NCBI GenBank assembly: GCA_910578185.1
Contig: CAJTPN010000022.1
Location: forward strand, 14,891-50,621
Length of the DNA stretch: 35,731 bases
Direction of reading: 5' to 3'
From: an uncultured Acetatifactor sp.
Lineage (GTDB): Bacteria > Bacillota > Clostridia > Lachnospirales > Lachnospiraceae
The notes under the pieces were generated by a model. The model made no database searches, was not told the DNA's origin, and saw only the letters and a list, made by a program, of their open reading frames with translations. This document shows, piece after piece, positions 22,171 to 30,852 of this stretch (position 1 is the first letter of the stretch; the number at the start of each line of letters is the position of its first letter). The translations under genes were made by a program, and so were the position numbers.

Positions 22171-23493
22171 TCATTCCTCCAGCAAATCCAAATATTTCCA
22201 CATATCACTACATTTTTCTATACATTCCAAATAATCATCCACATATGTTTTGACACCCGAACACACAAATTCTCCATCCTGATTTTCATTATTTAAATTA
22301 CAATATATTCCCAAGCATGATGGGTATAAAAAACAATGATAGCACATATTTTGGGAAAAACATGTTTTTCTCTCTGTCCAAAACTTAATTTTTTGATTGT
22401 CCAGCTCCATAGTTCCATCTAATCTAAGCATCCCAACTCTATTTCTATCATCTTGGAATGCAACCGTACACTTATACACCGATCCATCAGAGCCTATAAT
22501 AAAAGAATTTTTATTGCTGGCATAGCATATATCCCCATATTTTATCAACTGTCCTTTATTGGTTTCCAGCCTCAACGCATGTTTTGCATTTTCATGCAAA
22601 ACATCTCTTAAAGCACTCTGATCAAGGTATGTATCACAATTTCCGGTTTGTGGATTCCAGGCAATTTTCCATAAAAAATTGAACCTAGCATCATTCCCAA
22701 AATTTTCTTTCATCTCTTCAGCAAACCCTTTAAGTTCCATATAATTTTCTGAAGTAACATTGCACCGAATTGTTATATTAAAAAAGTTACTATGGATGTT
22801 ATCCCGTATACACAATAAATTAGACAAAATCACCCCATAAGTTCCCTCTCCTGTTTCTAATACCCGCTGTTTATCATGAGTTGGAGCACTTCCGTCCAAA
22901 GTGACCTGAAACCTAACTATCTTACACTTTAATAGTTTTCTAAATGTCTCTAATGATAAATAGTAACCATTTGTTGTCATAGACGCATAATAAGGCTTCT
23001 TATTATTTTTACATATTGCAATGAGCTTCTCTGACAACTTAAAAACTATTTCCTTTTCATACAGCGGCTCCCCACCAAACCATTCCACACGCAAAGCCTG
23101 ATACTTCCCAATTTCTTTCTCTACATATAATTCTACTGCCTTCATCAGCTCTTCACTCATCACATTATGTCTGTGATCCTCATAACAATAGGAACATCTG
23201 AAATTACAATCTTCCGTAGGCAGTATAACCAAATGCAAATAATCTTTTTTATTCACAAAATCCTCATATAACTTATCACATCTCTGTATATGATCAATGT
23301 TATCCTCTATTATAATATTGTTTTCTACCAATATGTGTCTATCATCTATTTTATCTGGAAATTCTAGTGCCTTGTCCAATAACGGAATTTGTTCCTGTTT
23401 TACTCTAAAAAATTTCCCTTGAAGTACTTCCAACAGAAGGCAGTCGCCATTGCTGGTAATATACCGATGTAGATAAGGTGATACAATTTTCAT
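22171..23493 (-). CDS. Radical SAM/SPASM peptide maturase
   Basis: 440 residues. Seen: an N-terminal region (1-85) that may bind the precursor leader, the radical SAM cluster motif CNFRCSYC (Cys96, Cys100, Cys103), the SAM-binding GGEPLY at 140-145, TTNGY and TLDG in the barrel, then a C-terminal SPASM-type set: Cys323, Cys342 (in GSDGSVYKC), Cys378, Cys384, Cys387, Cys393, Cys398 and Cys411, enough for two auxiliary iron-sulfur clusters. This is the layout of thioether-forming RiPP enzymes (sactipeptide and ranthipeptide makers); from memory it is closest to the Cys-rich peptide maturase family called CcpM. Expected to link the precursor cysteines to backbone or side-chain carbons. ATG 23493 follows GGAGGAG at 6 nt. 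It is 33 nt after the protease gene and 3 nt before the carrier gene. Confidence 0.93.
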   Translation of the reverse strand: MKIVSPYLHRYITSNGDCLLLEVLQGKFFRVKQEQIPLLDKALEFPDKIDDRHILVENNIIIEDNIDHIQRCDKLYEDFVNKKDYLHLVILPTEDCNFRCSYCYEDHRHNVMSEELMKAVELYVEKEIGKYQALRVEWFGGEPLYEKEIVFKLSEKLIAICKNNKKPYYASMTTNGYYLSLETFRKLLKCKIVRFQVTLDGSAPTHDKQRVLETGEGTYGVILSNLLCIRDNIHSNFFNITIRCNVTSENYMELKGFAEEMKENFGNDARFNFLWKIAWNPQTGNCDTYLDQSALRDVLHENAKHALRLETNKGQLIKYGDICYASNKNSFIIGSDGSVYKCTVAFQDDRNRVGMLRLDGTMELDNQKIKFWTERKTCFSQNMCYHCFLYPSCLGIYCNLNNENQDGEFVCSGVKTYVDDYLECIEKCSDMWKYLDLLEE

Positions 23494-23526
23494 TTCTTTC
23501 TCCTCCGTTTTTTGCTTTTTCTAATC

Positions 23527-25290
23527 CTAGGGTGTAAAAAACTTTTCAATATCATTACATAATATATTAATGTCATTTTTACAACCAATTTCGTATATTG
23601 GAAGCTTCATTCTATTTCCTATCTGTTCTTTAAAATGCTTTACTTCAGAAGGACTCAATTCTCTGGCAGAATACTTTATTTTTGTAACTGTCTCTTCAAT
23701 CTTTCGAGGAAATAGAGCCAACGCCTTAACCTTTCCATCACCTTGTGAATTGATCAGTTGTATACTTCTTTCCAAATATCCGATATCATCAAAGGGATTC
23801 ACACACAAGATGCTATAGTCCGGTGCTGCTCCCAACAAAAATCCATATTGTTCAATGCAATAATTAAATAAGTTTGTAGCTTCATAATGTGTAATAGCAG
23901 ACTGACAACCTGTTACAACAATATCTTTTCCTTCCACTTGCATTCTAAATATATACTCATTGAGAATTGAGATAATATCTCGTAAACCCAAACCTGTATC
24001 TGAATGATATCCAAAATGAAAAACAAAATCCGCATTCACCAAATAGCCAGAAGGTTCTGTAGACAAAAAACCAACCTCATATTCCTTTTCTCTCAATTTA
24101 GCTACTATCGCATTTTGTAGCGAGTACTTTCCTTGGGAAGAAGATGTTCCAAATACACCTACCACTGGAACAGATATTTTATTCAATTTGTTTAACTTAA
24201 AATAGGGGATCATTGTACTATCCAACCTTGGATAAAATACTGTCTGATTTTCCTCATAAGCAGTTTCAAATGAATATATGTTTTTCCCTGCCAATTTGCT
24301 CTGTTTTAAGAGATCCTCCGAATAATTCTTACCAGTTAATTTTTGTAAACTTTGCACACAAGACAAAATAACCGTATCAAAAGTATCGTTCCAATTTATC
24401 TCCTCATAAGCTTTTACAGCAAACCCAAGATATTCTCTGCCTACCCTTCCAGAAACCCTTACATCATATACTCCAACTATAGAAAAACCCAGTTTATCCA
24501 CATTCCTCAAAATAACATCTGTTTCCTTATTAATCGGGAATATAATTGCCTTTCTGACATTAAAAAGAGGTTTCGATAAATTCTTGCTTTCTTTGCATTT
24601 GATTGTCTTCGTTACAACTAAAGCTAAAAACTGTTCAAAATTTTCTATTTTTTCTTCTAGCAGATATTTTCCATATAATCCTGCCATATATGCACAAGAA
24701 AAGCTGGTTCCTTTCAATATTGCCCTCTCCCCATTTTTCCAAACAGTCCTAAAATAATGGCTTGGGAGAATGCAATTTACGCACGAATGCTTCAAATAAA
24801 TGATCTCATCCTTTCCACAATGATCAGAACAGTCAATCCCTATCACTTCTGGAAAAGCTGCCGGATAAGAAACCGCGCCATCATTATCAAAAGCCGAAAA
24901 AATCAAACAACCTTTCTTGGTCAAACGCTTACATATATCATCCAATCTCTTATAGTCATCAATGTATGTTAAACCAGCACTGATATTTATAATATCCGCT
25001 TCTAAGAATTCAAAAATATATTCCAATGCAACAACTAATCCCTCTTCATTTACCTCTTCCAATCCATCGCATATTCCAAAACTGATTATTTCTAATCCGG
25101 GAGCAACGCTGAAAATAATATTGGTGACAGCCGTACCATGCCCCCATGCATCCTCCTGACAATCTTCCTCTACAAAATATTCCCCCTTGTCAAATCTTAC
25201 GCAATAAGATCTTTGAATTTCCCCTTTAAAATTTTTTGATACGCCGCTATCAACAACAATAATTTTTACATTTCTCATATTTATCCCCAT
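23527..25290 (-). CDS. S8 subtilisin-like protease fused to P-loop peptide-maturation domain
   Basis: 587 residues in two parts. Residues 1-235 are a compact subtilase with the full catalytic set: Asp14 (VVDSG), His51 (WGHGTAVT), oxyanion Asn136 (SAFDNDGAVSYPA) and Ser196 (KGTSFSCAYMAG). There is no signal peptide and no propeptide, so it acts in the cytoplasm. Residues 245-587 form a second unit starting IIFPINKETDVILRNVDKLG with GVYDVRVSGRVG, then a nucleotide-binding-like loop GTSSSQGKYS (381-390). This resembles DUF1611 proteins and, from memory, the clostridial peptide-maturation family TIGR04066. First gene of the RiPP operon. The start is uncertain: ATG 25290 has no binding site, while ATG 25278 has a weak GGGG at 6 nt. 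The protease is the best candidate for leader removal because the exporter lacks a peptidase. Confidence 0.88.
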   Translation of the reverse strand: MGINMRNVKIIVVDSGVSKNFKGEIQRSYCVRFDKGEYFVEEDCQEDAWGHGTAVTNIIFSVAPGLEIISFGICDGLEEVNEEGLVVALEYIFEFLEADIINISAGLTYIDDYKRLDDICKRLTKKGCLIFSAFDNDGAVSYPAAFPEVIGIDCSDHCGKDEIIYLKHSCVNCILPSHYFRTVWKNGERAILKGTSFSCAYMAGLYGKYLLEEKIENFEQFLALVVTKTIKCKESKNLSKPLFNVRKAIIFPINKETDVILRNVDKLGFSIVGVYDVRVSGRVGREYLGFAVKAYEEINWNDTFDTVILSCVQSLQKLTGKNYSEDLLKQSKLAGKNIYSFETAYEENQTVFYPRLDSTMIPYFKLNKLNKISVPVVGVFGTSSSQGKYSLQNAIVAKLREKEYEVGFLSTEPSGYLVNADFVFHFGYHSDTGLGLRDIISILNEYIFRMQVEGKDIVVTGCQSAITHYEATNLFNYCIEQYGFLLGAAPDYSILCVNPFDDIGYLERSIQLINSQGDGKVKALALFPRKIEETVTKIKYSARELSPSEVKHFKEQIGNRMKLPIYEIGCKNDINILCNDIEKFFTP

Positions 25291-25360
25291 TAGATATCTG
25301 TACTTTTCTGTTTTTTCAATATACCCTGTTTCTATTTTACATCATAAAATATCATTCGAA

Positions 25361-25406
25361 AAGCGGACAAATCTCTATACAAAAAAATGCTGAGATTTGT
25401 CCGCTT
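25361..25406 (-). terminator. Terminator between regulator and RiPP operon
   Basis: AAGCGGACAAATCTC (25361-25375) / GAGATTTGTCCGCTT (25392-25406), a 15-bp perfect stem with a 16-nt loop, followed on the minus strand by TTTTCG. It lies after the regulator and small-peptide region. The RiPP promoter must be downstream of it, in 25295-25360, where TAAAAT and TATATT boxes occur without good -35 boxes, consistent with activator dependence. Confidence 0.75.
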
Positions 25407-25423
25407 CTATATTAAGTTCCCTC

Positions 25424-25542
25424 TCAACTGCGGGGTTGACTTGCACCTTTTTCCCGATCGGCATCTTCATTCCCATACCCCATTACTGAGCCGAACGCTG
25501 TTAATATTATTAAAAAAGGATTGAGGATACGACAGTGCGCAT
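25424..25542 (-). pseudogene. Signal-peptide-like small ORF, interrupted by one frame change; possible pheromone precursor
   Basis: ATG 25542 lies inside the last codons of the regulator and has AAAGGGGG about 7 nt before it. It reads MRTVVSSILF and stops at a run of six T. Reading the run with a -1 shift continues as LIILTAFGSVMGYG and then NEDADREKGASQPRS before TGA at 25424-25426. The joined 39-residue product is a textbook secreted small peptide: basic start, hydrophobic core, small-residue exit, polar tail. In the sequence as given it is broken, so it is a decayed gene, a homopolymer sequencing error, or a product of slippage on the T run. If one T were added, the regulator frame itself would read through into the same tail. 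Confidence 0.5.
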
Positions 25543-27384
25543 GGGATTGCCCCCTTTATTTTTTATCATAATACTGAACTGAATACACTTTAGAAGCTCC
25601 TCTTCATCATCCATTGCTTTCTCTACAGGGATTCCTTTTTGCTTGCGCATATCATAGTTCCACCATCTTCCATAAATACATTTGGGAATCAGCGCCATCC
25701 GACGAAACCGCAGGCATCCCTCCAGGATAATTTGATTATAATAATCAGATTTATCATACTCTCCCCTGTTTGCCCAATCGCTTCCCACATTGTACATGGC
25801 AAATTCATACATATTCCATTCCCCTTCCCATATACCCCGATCAATATAGAATCGATTCATCTCTTCTAGCCGTTCCATACATGCCAGGTACTCATCACTT
25901 TCCTTTTCCATCGCCTCCATACGGTTAAGAACACAGCATTGCTCCATATTTGTCACATACATCTTTCCCCCTTTCAGAAAAACCAGATAAGGCAAGGTCA
26001 GTTCCAGCACTCCCTGCATCTGCGAAAGATATTCTTGCTTTCCAATCTCTCCCAGATGCCATTTTAGAAGGACTTTACTATTTAGTAATGTCTGTTGATT
26101 ACAGCGTATGTCTACCGACACCCTTTCTCTGATACGCTGCCACACCTGATTCGCCTCCTCCCAAAGCCCCATGTTTAGCAACCTGCGAAGTTCTTCCATC
26201 TGTTCCCTGGCTTCCTGGCTCTCTGTCACCAACTCCGTCCGTGTAAGCGCCCCCGGCAATCCGAGTCGCTCCATTAATCTCTCCGCAATGACTCTATTAG
26301 GTCTTGTTTTCCCATTTTCAATCCGCCGTAACGTTTTTTGATTACAAATGCCTTGGCACAGGGCGCACTGACTGATTCCCAATGCTTTACGCCGATTGAG
26401 AATAGCATCATTGATACAATATCCACCTTTCATCACATAGAGATAACAGAATTCGAAAGTTTCTCTCGGCACACCCTGCTCCGCATAAACTTTCTCCAGA
26501 ACTTGTCTCCATGTCTCCATCTCCTGACTCAGGTTCCTCATGACGCTGCTCTTCTCACACTCTCCCCTATAATTCAATTCTTCTGCCCTCACATCTGCCA
26601 ATTTCTCCCGCAGCTTTACAAGCTCCCACAAATAATACATCCTCTTATGCTTCCGCAATATCTCAATAGCATATCCGCTATTTTTCAGCATCATTCCTGT
26701 TTCTCTTCCCTCAGCATCTCCCATTTGCTCTATACTCCGGCACAGAAAATACACTGCTTTTGGGTATATTTTCGCCATCCCCACACCATCAAAACCGCTG
26801 TGTGTGATATAATCCACAATTTCCCTATATCTCCAAATCCGTTCTCCCTCCTTACGACAGTGTTCCGCCTCCAGAATCAAATTCAATTCCTTCACAGACA
26901 ATGCCTGATCCTTAAGCGTTTTCCTCTCCCATCCGGGCACCGTCAACTCCACAGCTTCCCGAAATATGCTAAACAGCTCTTCATCCAAACTGCCCTGACA
27001 CCGCTTGACTTGCGCTTTCATGGCAAGCAAAAACTGTCTCTCATATTTCCTGCTTATGTCATAGTCCTTTTCATATCCCACCAACAATTTTTCCGCCTGT
27101 TCTGGTTGACAAAAAGTAATGCTGTGCAGAATCCGCAGTCTGGCTACCCAACGTCCATAATCCACATAATCCAATCCATGAACATAATCCTCCGCCGCTA
27201 CTCCTAACCGCTCCAATATACTATCCTGCAAAAACTTATCCGGCTCCCAGCATCCGTTCTCCATAGCCTCCACCGTACCGTGACTGCAGAGTCCTTCACA
27301 GAGCTGACGCAATGTATACCCTTTCTTTACCCTTAGTTCATTTATAAAATTATAAAATTCCCTTCCCTCTTTTGAATTCCCCAT
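25510..27384 (-). CDS. Transcriptional regulator with two XRE-type helix-turn-helix domains and helical repeats
   Basis: 624 residues, cytoplasmic. First HTH at about residues 9-62 (NELRVKKGYTLRQLCEGLCS, then HGTVEAMENG). Second HTH at about 326-378 (LNRRKALGISQCALCQGI, then NQKTLRRIENGKTRP). Each is followed by roughly 200 residues of helical, TPR-like sequence. HTH plus TPR is the plan of the RRNPP group (PlcR, PrgX, Rap-like), which sense short peptides; two HTH modules in one chain is unusual. ATG 27384 has AGGAGG at 10 nt. It is transcribed toward the RiPP operon, 220 nt from its first gene, with a strong terminator between. Control of that operon is inferred from position. Its last ten codons overlap the small signal-peptide-like ORF. 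Confidence 0.85.
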   Translation of the reverse strand: MGNSKEGREFYNFINELRVKKGYTLRQLCEGLCSHGTVEAMENGCWEPDKFLQDSILERLGVAAEDYVHGLDYVDYGRWVARLRILHSITFCQPEQAEKLLVGYEKDYDISRKYERQFLLAMKAQVKRCQGSLDEELFSIFREAVELTVPGWERKTLKDQALSVKELNLILEAEHCRKEGERIWRYREIVDYITHSGFDGVGMAKIYPKAVYFLCRSIEQMGDAEGRETGMMLKNSGYAIEILRKHKRMYYLWELVKLREKLADVRAEELNYRGECEKSSVMRNLSQEMETWRQVLEKVYAEQGVPRETFEFCYLYVMKGGYCINDAILNRRKALGISQCALCQGICNQKTLRRIENGKTRPNRVIAERLMERLGLPGALTRTELVTESQEAREQMEELRRLLNMGLWEEANQVWQRIRERVSVDIRCNQQTLLNSKVLLKWHLGEIGKQEYLSQMQGVLELTLPYLVFLKGGKMYVTNMEQCCVLNRMEAMEKESDEYLACMERLEEMNRFYIDRGIWEGEWNMYEFAMYNVGSDWANRGEYDKSDYYNQIILEGCLRFRRMALIPKCIYGRWWNYDMRKQKGIPVEKAMDDEEELLKCIQFSIMIKNKGGNPMRTVVSSILF

Positions 27385-27552
27385 AATCCCCTTTCCTCCT
27401 ATTAAATTCAGCGAAAACTTGTCTTGGTTCCTATGCTAAAGCCCCCCCAAATTTGAACTCCCATGCCATTCCTTACTATTCTATATCATTTGCTTTACAC
27501 TTTAAGAAAGCTCATTTCACGAAAAAATTTAATCAAAATGTAAATAATAAAT

Positions 27553-27602
27553 AAAAAAAGCGCAGAGCTACTCTCTTTATCTATGAGATCTGGCTCTGCG
27601 CC
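27553..27602 (-). terminator. Rho-independent terminator of carAB
   Basis: GCGCAGAGC (27560-27568) / GCTCTGCGC (27593-27601), 9-bp perfect stem, followed on the minus strand by seven T. It lies 36 nt after the carB stop codon. The rest of the 27403-27552 gap is AT-rich and should hold the regulator promoter, but no clear -35/-10 pair was found. Confidence 0.9.
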
Positions 27603-27637
27603 GAAAAAGTGTAATTATTTAGTCAAGCCCCAATGCC

Positions 27638-30600
27638 CTACAGCTTTGCAACGTCCACCAACGTCAGATCGTTGCTGGCATTTTCCAGGCTGGTTACCAG
27701 TGCTTTAGCCGTATCCATGGCAGTAATACAATGAACACCTGTCTCAATGGCGGTACGACGAATCAGAAAACCATCCCTTGACTTATCACGCCCCTGCGTC
27801 GGAGTATCGATGACCAGATCAATCTTGTGTCCCAAGATCAAGTCCATCACTGTGGGAGATTCCTGTGAAATCTTGTTCACCTTTCTGGCTTTTACTCCTG
27901 CCTCATTCAGTGCGGCAGCAGTACTTCTAGTGGCGTAAATCGTATATCCTAATTTCTCAAAACGCCTGCCAATCTCAATGGCTTCTCCCTTATCCGCATC
28001 CTTTACTGTGATAATCATATTCTTGTATTTTGGCAAGCTGACTCCTGCACCTAAGAATGCCTTATAAAGCGCTTCGTTAAAATCCCTTGCAATCCCAAGA
28101 CATTCTCCTGTGGATTTCATCTCCGGTCCCAGGCTGATCTCCGCACCGCGAATCTTTTCAAAAGAAAACACCGGCATCTTAATTGCATAATATTCTGCCT
28201 CCGGCTGCAGTCCCGGCTCATAACCCAGTTCCCGTATGGTTTTACCGATAATTACCTCCGTGGCAAGATCTACGATCGGGATTCCTGTTACCTTGCTGAT
28301 ATAGGGAACAGTACGGGAAGATCTGGGGTTGACCTCAATAACATACACGTCTTCACCTATGGCAATGAACTGGATATTAATAAGGCCCTTTACATGCAGT
28401 GCTTTTGCCAGTCTTCTGGTATACTCCGCAATCTTTTCCTTAATCAGTCTTCCTATGGTAGGCGCTGGGTAAACAGAGATACTATCACCCGAATGTACGC
28501 CCGTCCTTTCAATATGTTCCATAATACCCGGTATCAGAATATCCCGGCCGTCGCAAACCGCATCAACCTCGATTTCCTTCCCCTGCAGATATTTATCCAC
28601 CAGAATGGGGTGATCCTGTGCTATGCGATTGATGATTGCCATGAATTCCTCAATCTCCGCATCGGAAATGGCAATCTGCATTCCCTGGCCTCCCAGCACA
28701 TAGGATGGACGCACCAACACTGGATATCCCAGACGATTGGCAACCTCTTTCGCCTCTTCCGCTGTATAAACCGTACCTCCCGCAGCACGGGGAATCTGTG
28801 TCTCCTCCAGAATCTTATCAAAAAGTTCCCTGTCTTCCGCTGCATCCACATCTTCCGCCTTTGTGCCAAGGATGGGCACTCCCATCTTCATCAGGCTCTC
28901 GGTAAGCTTGATCGCCGTCTGTCCGCCAAACTGCACCACCGCTCCGTCCGGCTTCTCAATGTTTACAATGGATTCCACATCCTCTGGCGTCAGAGGTTCA
29001 AAGTAAAGCTTATCCGCAATATCAAAATCCGTGCTGACCGTCTCCGGATTATTGTTTATAATAATGGTTTCGTAACCTGCCTTGGAAAACGCCCAGGTGG
29101 CGTGAACGGAACAATAGTCAAACTCAATTCCCTGGCCGATACGAATGGGACCGGAACCCAATACTAACACCTTTTTGCGCCCCCGAGTCTCCCTGGCCTC
29201 ACACTCTCCCCCGTAAACGGAGTAATAGTACGGCGTGGATGCGGCAAATTCCGCTGCGCAGGTATCTACCATTTTATAAGCCGCCCTGATACCGTTATCA
29301 TAGCGCAATTTCTTTATTTCTTCCTCACGTTTTCCGGTCAGTCTGGCTATCACGTTATCCGGAAATTCTATCCTCTTCGCCTCTTTTAAAAGCGGAACCG
29401 TAAGCTCTTGTGTGCGAAGTGCCTGTTCCATCTCCACAAGGATGGCTATCTTGTCAATAAACCATACGTCAATCATTGTGATATTATGAATGGTCTCGTA
29501 GCTGATCCCCTTCCTGATCGCCTCCGCGATCACCCAGATCCTTTGGTCATCTACAACCTTCAGGCGCTTCTCCAGCTCCTCCACGGAAAGGCCGCTGAAA
29601 TCATAACTGAGCAGGCAATCCACATGCTGTTCTAAGGAACGGATCGCCTTCATCAGTGCTCCCTCAAAACTGTCACAGATGCTCATCACCTCACCCGTCG
29701 CTTTCATCTGAGTAGTCAGCGTGCGTTTTGCTGTTATAAACTTATCAAACGGAAGTCTGGGAAGCTTTACGACACAGTAGTCCAAAGTGGGTTCAAAGCT
29801 GGCATATGTCTTCTGTGTGATGGCGTTCTTTATCTCATCCAGAGTATATCCCAAAGCGATCTTAGCCGCAACCTTGGCTATGGGATACCCCGTTGCCTTG
29901 GATGCCAGAGCGGAAGAACGGCTCACACGGGGATTTACCTCTATTACACAGTACTCAAAACTGGTTGGATGAAGAGCAAACTGCACATTACAGCCGCCGG
30001 TTATCCGCAGCTCATTGATGATATTTAATGCAGAGGTACGTAACATCTGGTATTCCTTGTCACTCAACGTCTGAGATGGTGCCACTACAATACTGTCTCC
30101 CGTATGGACACCTACCGGATCAATGTTCTCCATATTACACACAGTAATGCAGTTGCCCGCACTGTCCCGCATCACTTCATATTCTATCTCTTTCCAGCCC
30201 GCAATACAGCGCTCTACAAGCACCTGCCCCACTCTGGAAAGCCTCAGGCCATTCTCCAATATTTCCTCTAATTCCGCCTGATTATGAGCTATCCCCCCTC
30301 CTGAGCCCCCAAGGGTATATGCTGGTCGAAGCACTACCGGATAGCCGATGGAATTGGTAAAGTCTATTCCATCCTCCAGATTCTCCACCACTTTTGAAGC
30401 CGCACAGGGTTCTCCGATGCGCTCCATCAAATCTTTGAATTCCTGGCGCCCTTCTGCATTTCGTATGGTAGCCGCAGTGGTACCCAACAATGTCACCCCA
30501 TGGGCGGCCAGAAATCCCGATTCCTCCAATTCCATACCAAGATTTAACCCCGCCTGCCCTCCAAGGGTTGGCAGGATACTGTCCGGTTTTTCCTTTTCAA

Positions 30601-30832
30601 TAATCTGTTCCAGCACCTTTACAGTCAAAGGTTCAATATAAACCTTATCCGCAATATCTTTATCCGTCATAATAGTTGCGGGATTGGAGTTCACCAGAAT
30701 CACTTCCACCCCCTCTTCTTTCAGGGAACGGCATGCCTGAGTGCCTGCATAGTCGAACTCAGCCGCCTGTCCGATGACAATGGGGCCGGAACCAATCACC
30801 ATAACTCGTTTTACATTCGGATTCTTAGGCAT
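27638..30832 (-). CDS. carB: Carbamoyl-phosphate synthase large chain
   Basis: Makes carbamoyl phosphate from bicarbonate, ammonia and two ATP for pyrimidine and arginine synthesis. 1064 residues, normal length. The two homologous halves are plain: first half VMVIGSGPIVIGQAAEFDYAG with ATP-grasp signature RPAYTLGGSGGGIA, second half VLVLGSGPIRIGQGIEFDYC with VRPSYVLGGQGMQIA. EVNPRVSRSSALASKATGYP and EVNPRSSRTVPYISKVTGIP mark the two active sites. A C-terminal MGS-like allosteric domain (residues about 930-1064) follows. ATG 30832 has GAGAGGAG at 9 nt. It is 20 nt downstream of carA; the pair ends at a strong terminator. Confidence 0.98.
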   Translation of the reverse strand: MPKNPNVKRVMVIGSGPIVIGQAAEFDYAGTQACRSLKEEGVEVILVNSNPATIMTDKDIADKVYIEPLTVKVLEQIIEKEKPDSILPTLGGQAGLNLGMELEESGFLAAHGVTLLGTTAATIRNAEGRQEFKDLMERIGEPCAASKVVENLEDGIDFTNSIGYPVVLRPAYTLGGSGGGIAHNQAELEEILENGLRLSRVGQVLVERCIAGWKEIEYEVMRDSAGNCITVCNMENIDPVGVHTGDSIVVAPSQTLSDKEYQMLRTSALNIINELRITGGCNVQFALHPTSFEYCVIEVNPRVSRSSALASKATGYPIAKVAAKIALGYTLDEIKNAITQKTYASFEPTLDYCVVKLPRLPFDKFITAKRTLTTQMKATGEVMSICDSFEGALMKAIRSLEQHVDCLLSYDFSGLSVEELEKRLKVVDDQRIWVIAEAIRKGISYETIHNITMIDVWFIDKIAILVEMEQALRTQELTVPLLKEAKRIEFPDNVIARLTGKREEEIKKLRYDNGIRAAYKMVDTCAAEFAASTPYYYSVYGGECEARETRGRKKVLVLGSGPIRIGQGIEFDYCSVHATWAFSKAGYETIIINNNPETVSTDFDIADKLYFEPLTPEDVESIVNIEKPDGAVVQFGGQTAIKLTESLMKMGVPILGTKAEDVDAAEDRELFDKILEETQIPRAAGGTVYTAEEAKEVANRLGYPVLVRPSYVLGGQGMQIAISDAEIEEFMAIINRIAQDHPILVDKYLQGKEIEVDAVCDGRDILIPGIMEHIERTGVHSGDSISVYPAPTIGRLIKEKIAEYTRRLAKALHVKGLINIQFIAIGEDVYVIEVNPRSSRTVPYISKVTGIPIVDLATEVIIGKTIRELGYEPGLQPEAEYYAIKMPVFSFEKIRGAEISLGPEMKSTGECLGIARDFNEALYKAFLGAGVSLPKYKNMIITVKDADKGEAIEIGRRFEKLGYTIYATRSTAAALNEAGVKARKVNKISQESPTVMDLILGHKIDLVIDTPTQGRDKSRDGFLIRRTAIETGVHCITAMDTAKALVTSLENASNDLTLVDVAKL

Positions 30833-30852
30833 TGTAAATCACTCCTCTCTCA

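Noticed and set aside
25361..25406. 15-bp palindrome considered as a transposon end or operator
   Set aside because: A single long perfect stem after a gene, with T bases following on the minus strand, fits a terminator better; no transposase or target duplication is present.
26338..27207. 289-codon plus-strand ORF opposite the regulator
   Set aside because: Its composition is that of antisense sequence, and the opposite strand has clear HTH motifs and a good start.
28394..29167. 257-codon plus-strand ORF opposite carB
   Set aside because: It is a shadow of the strongly conserved carB reading frame.
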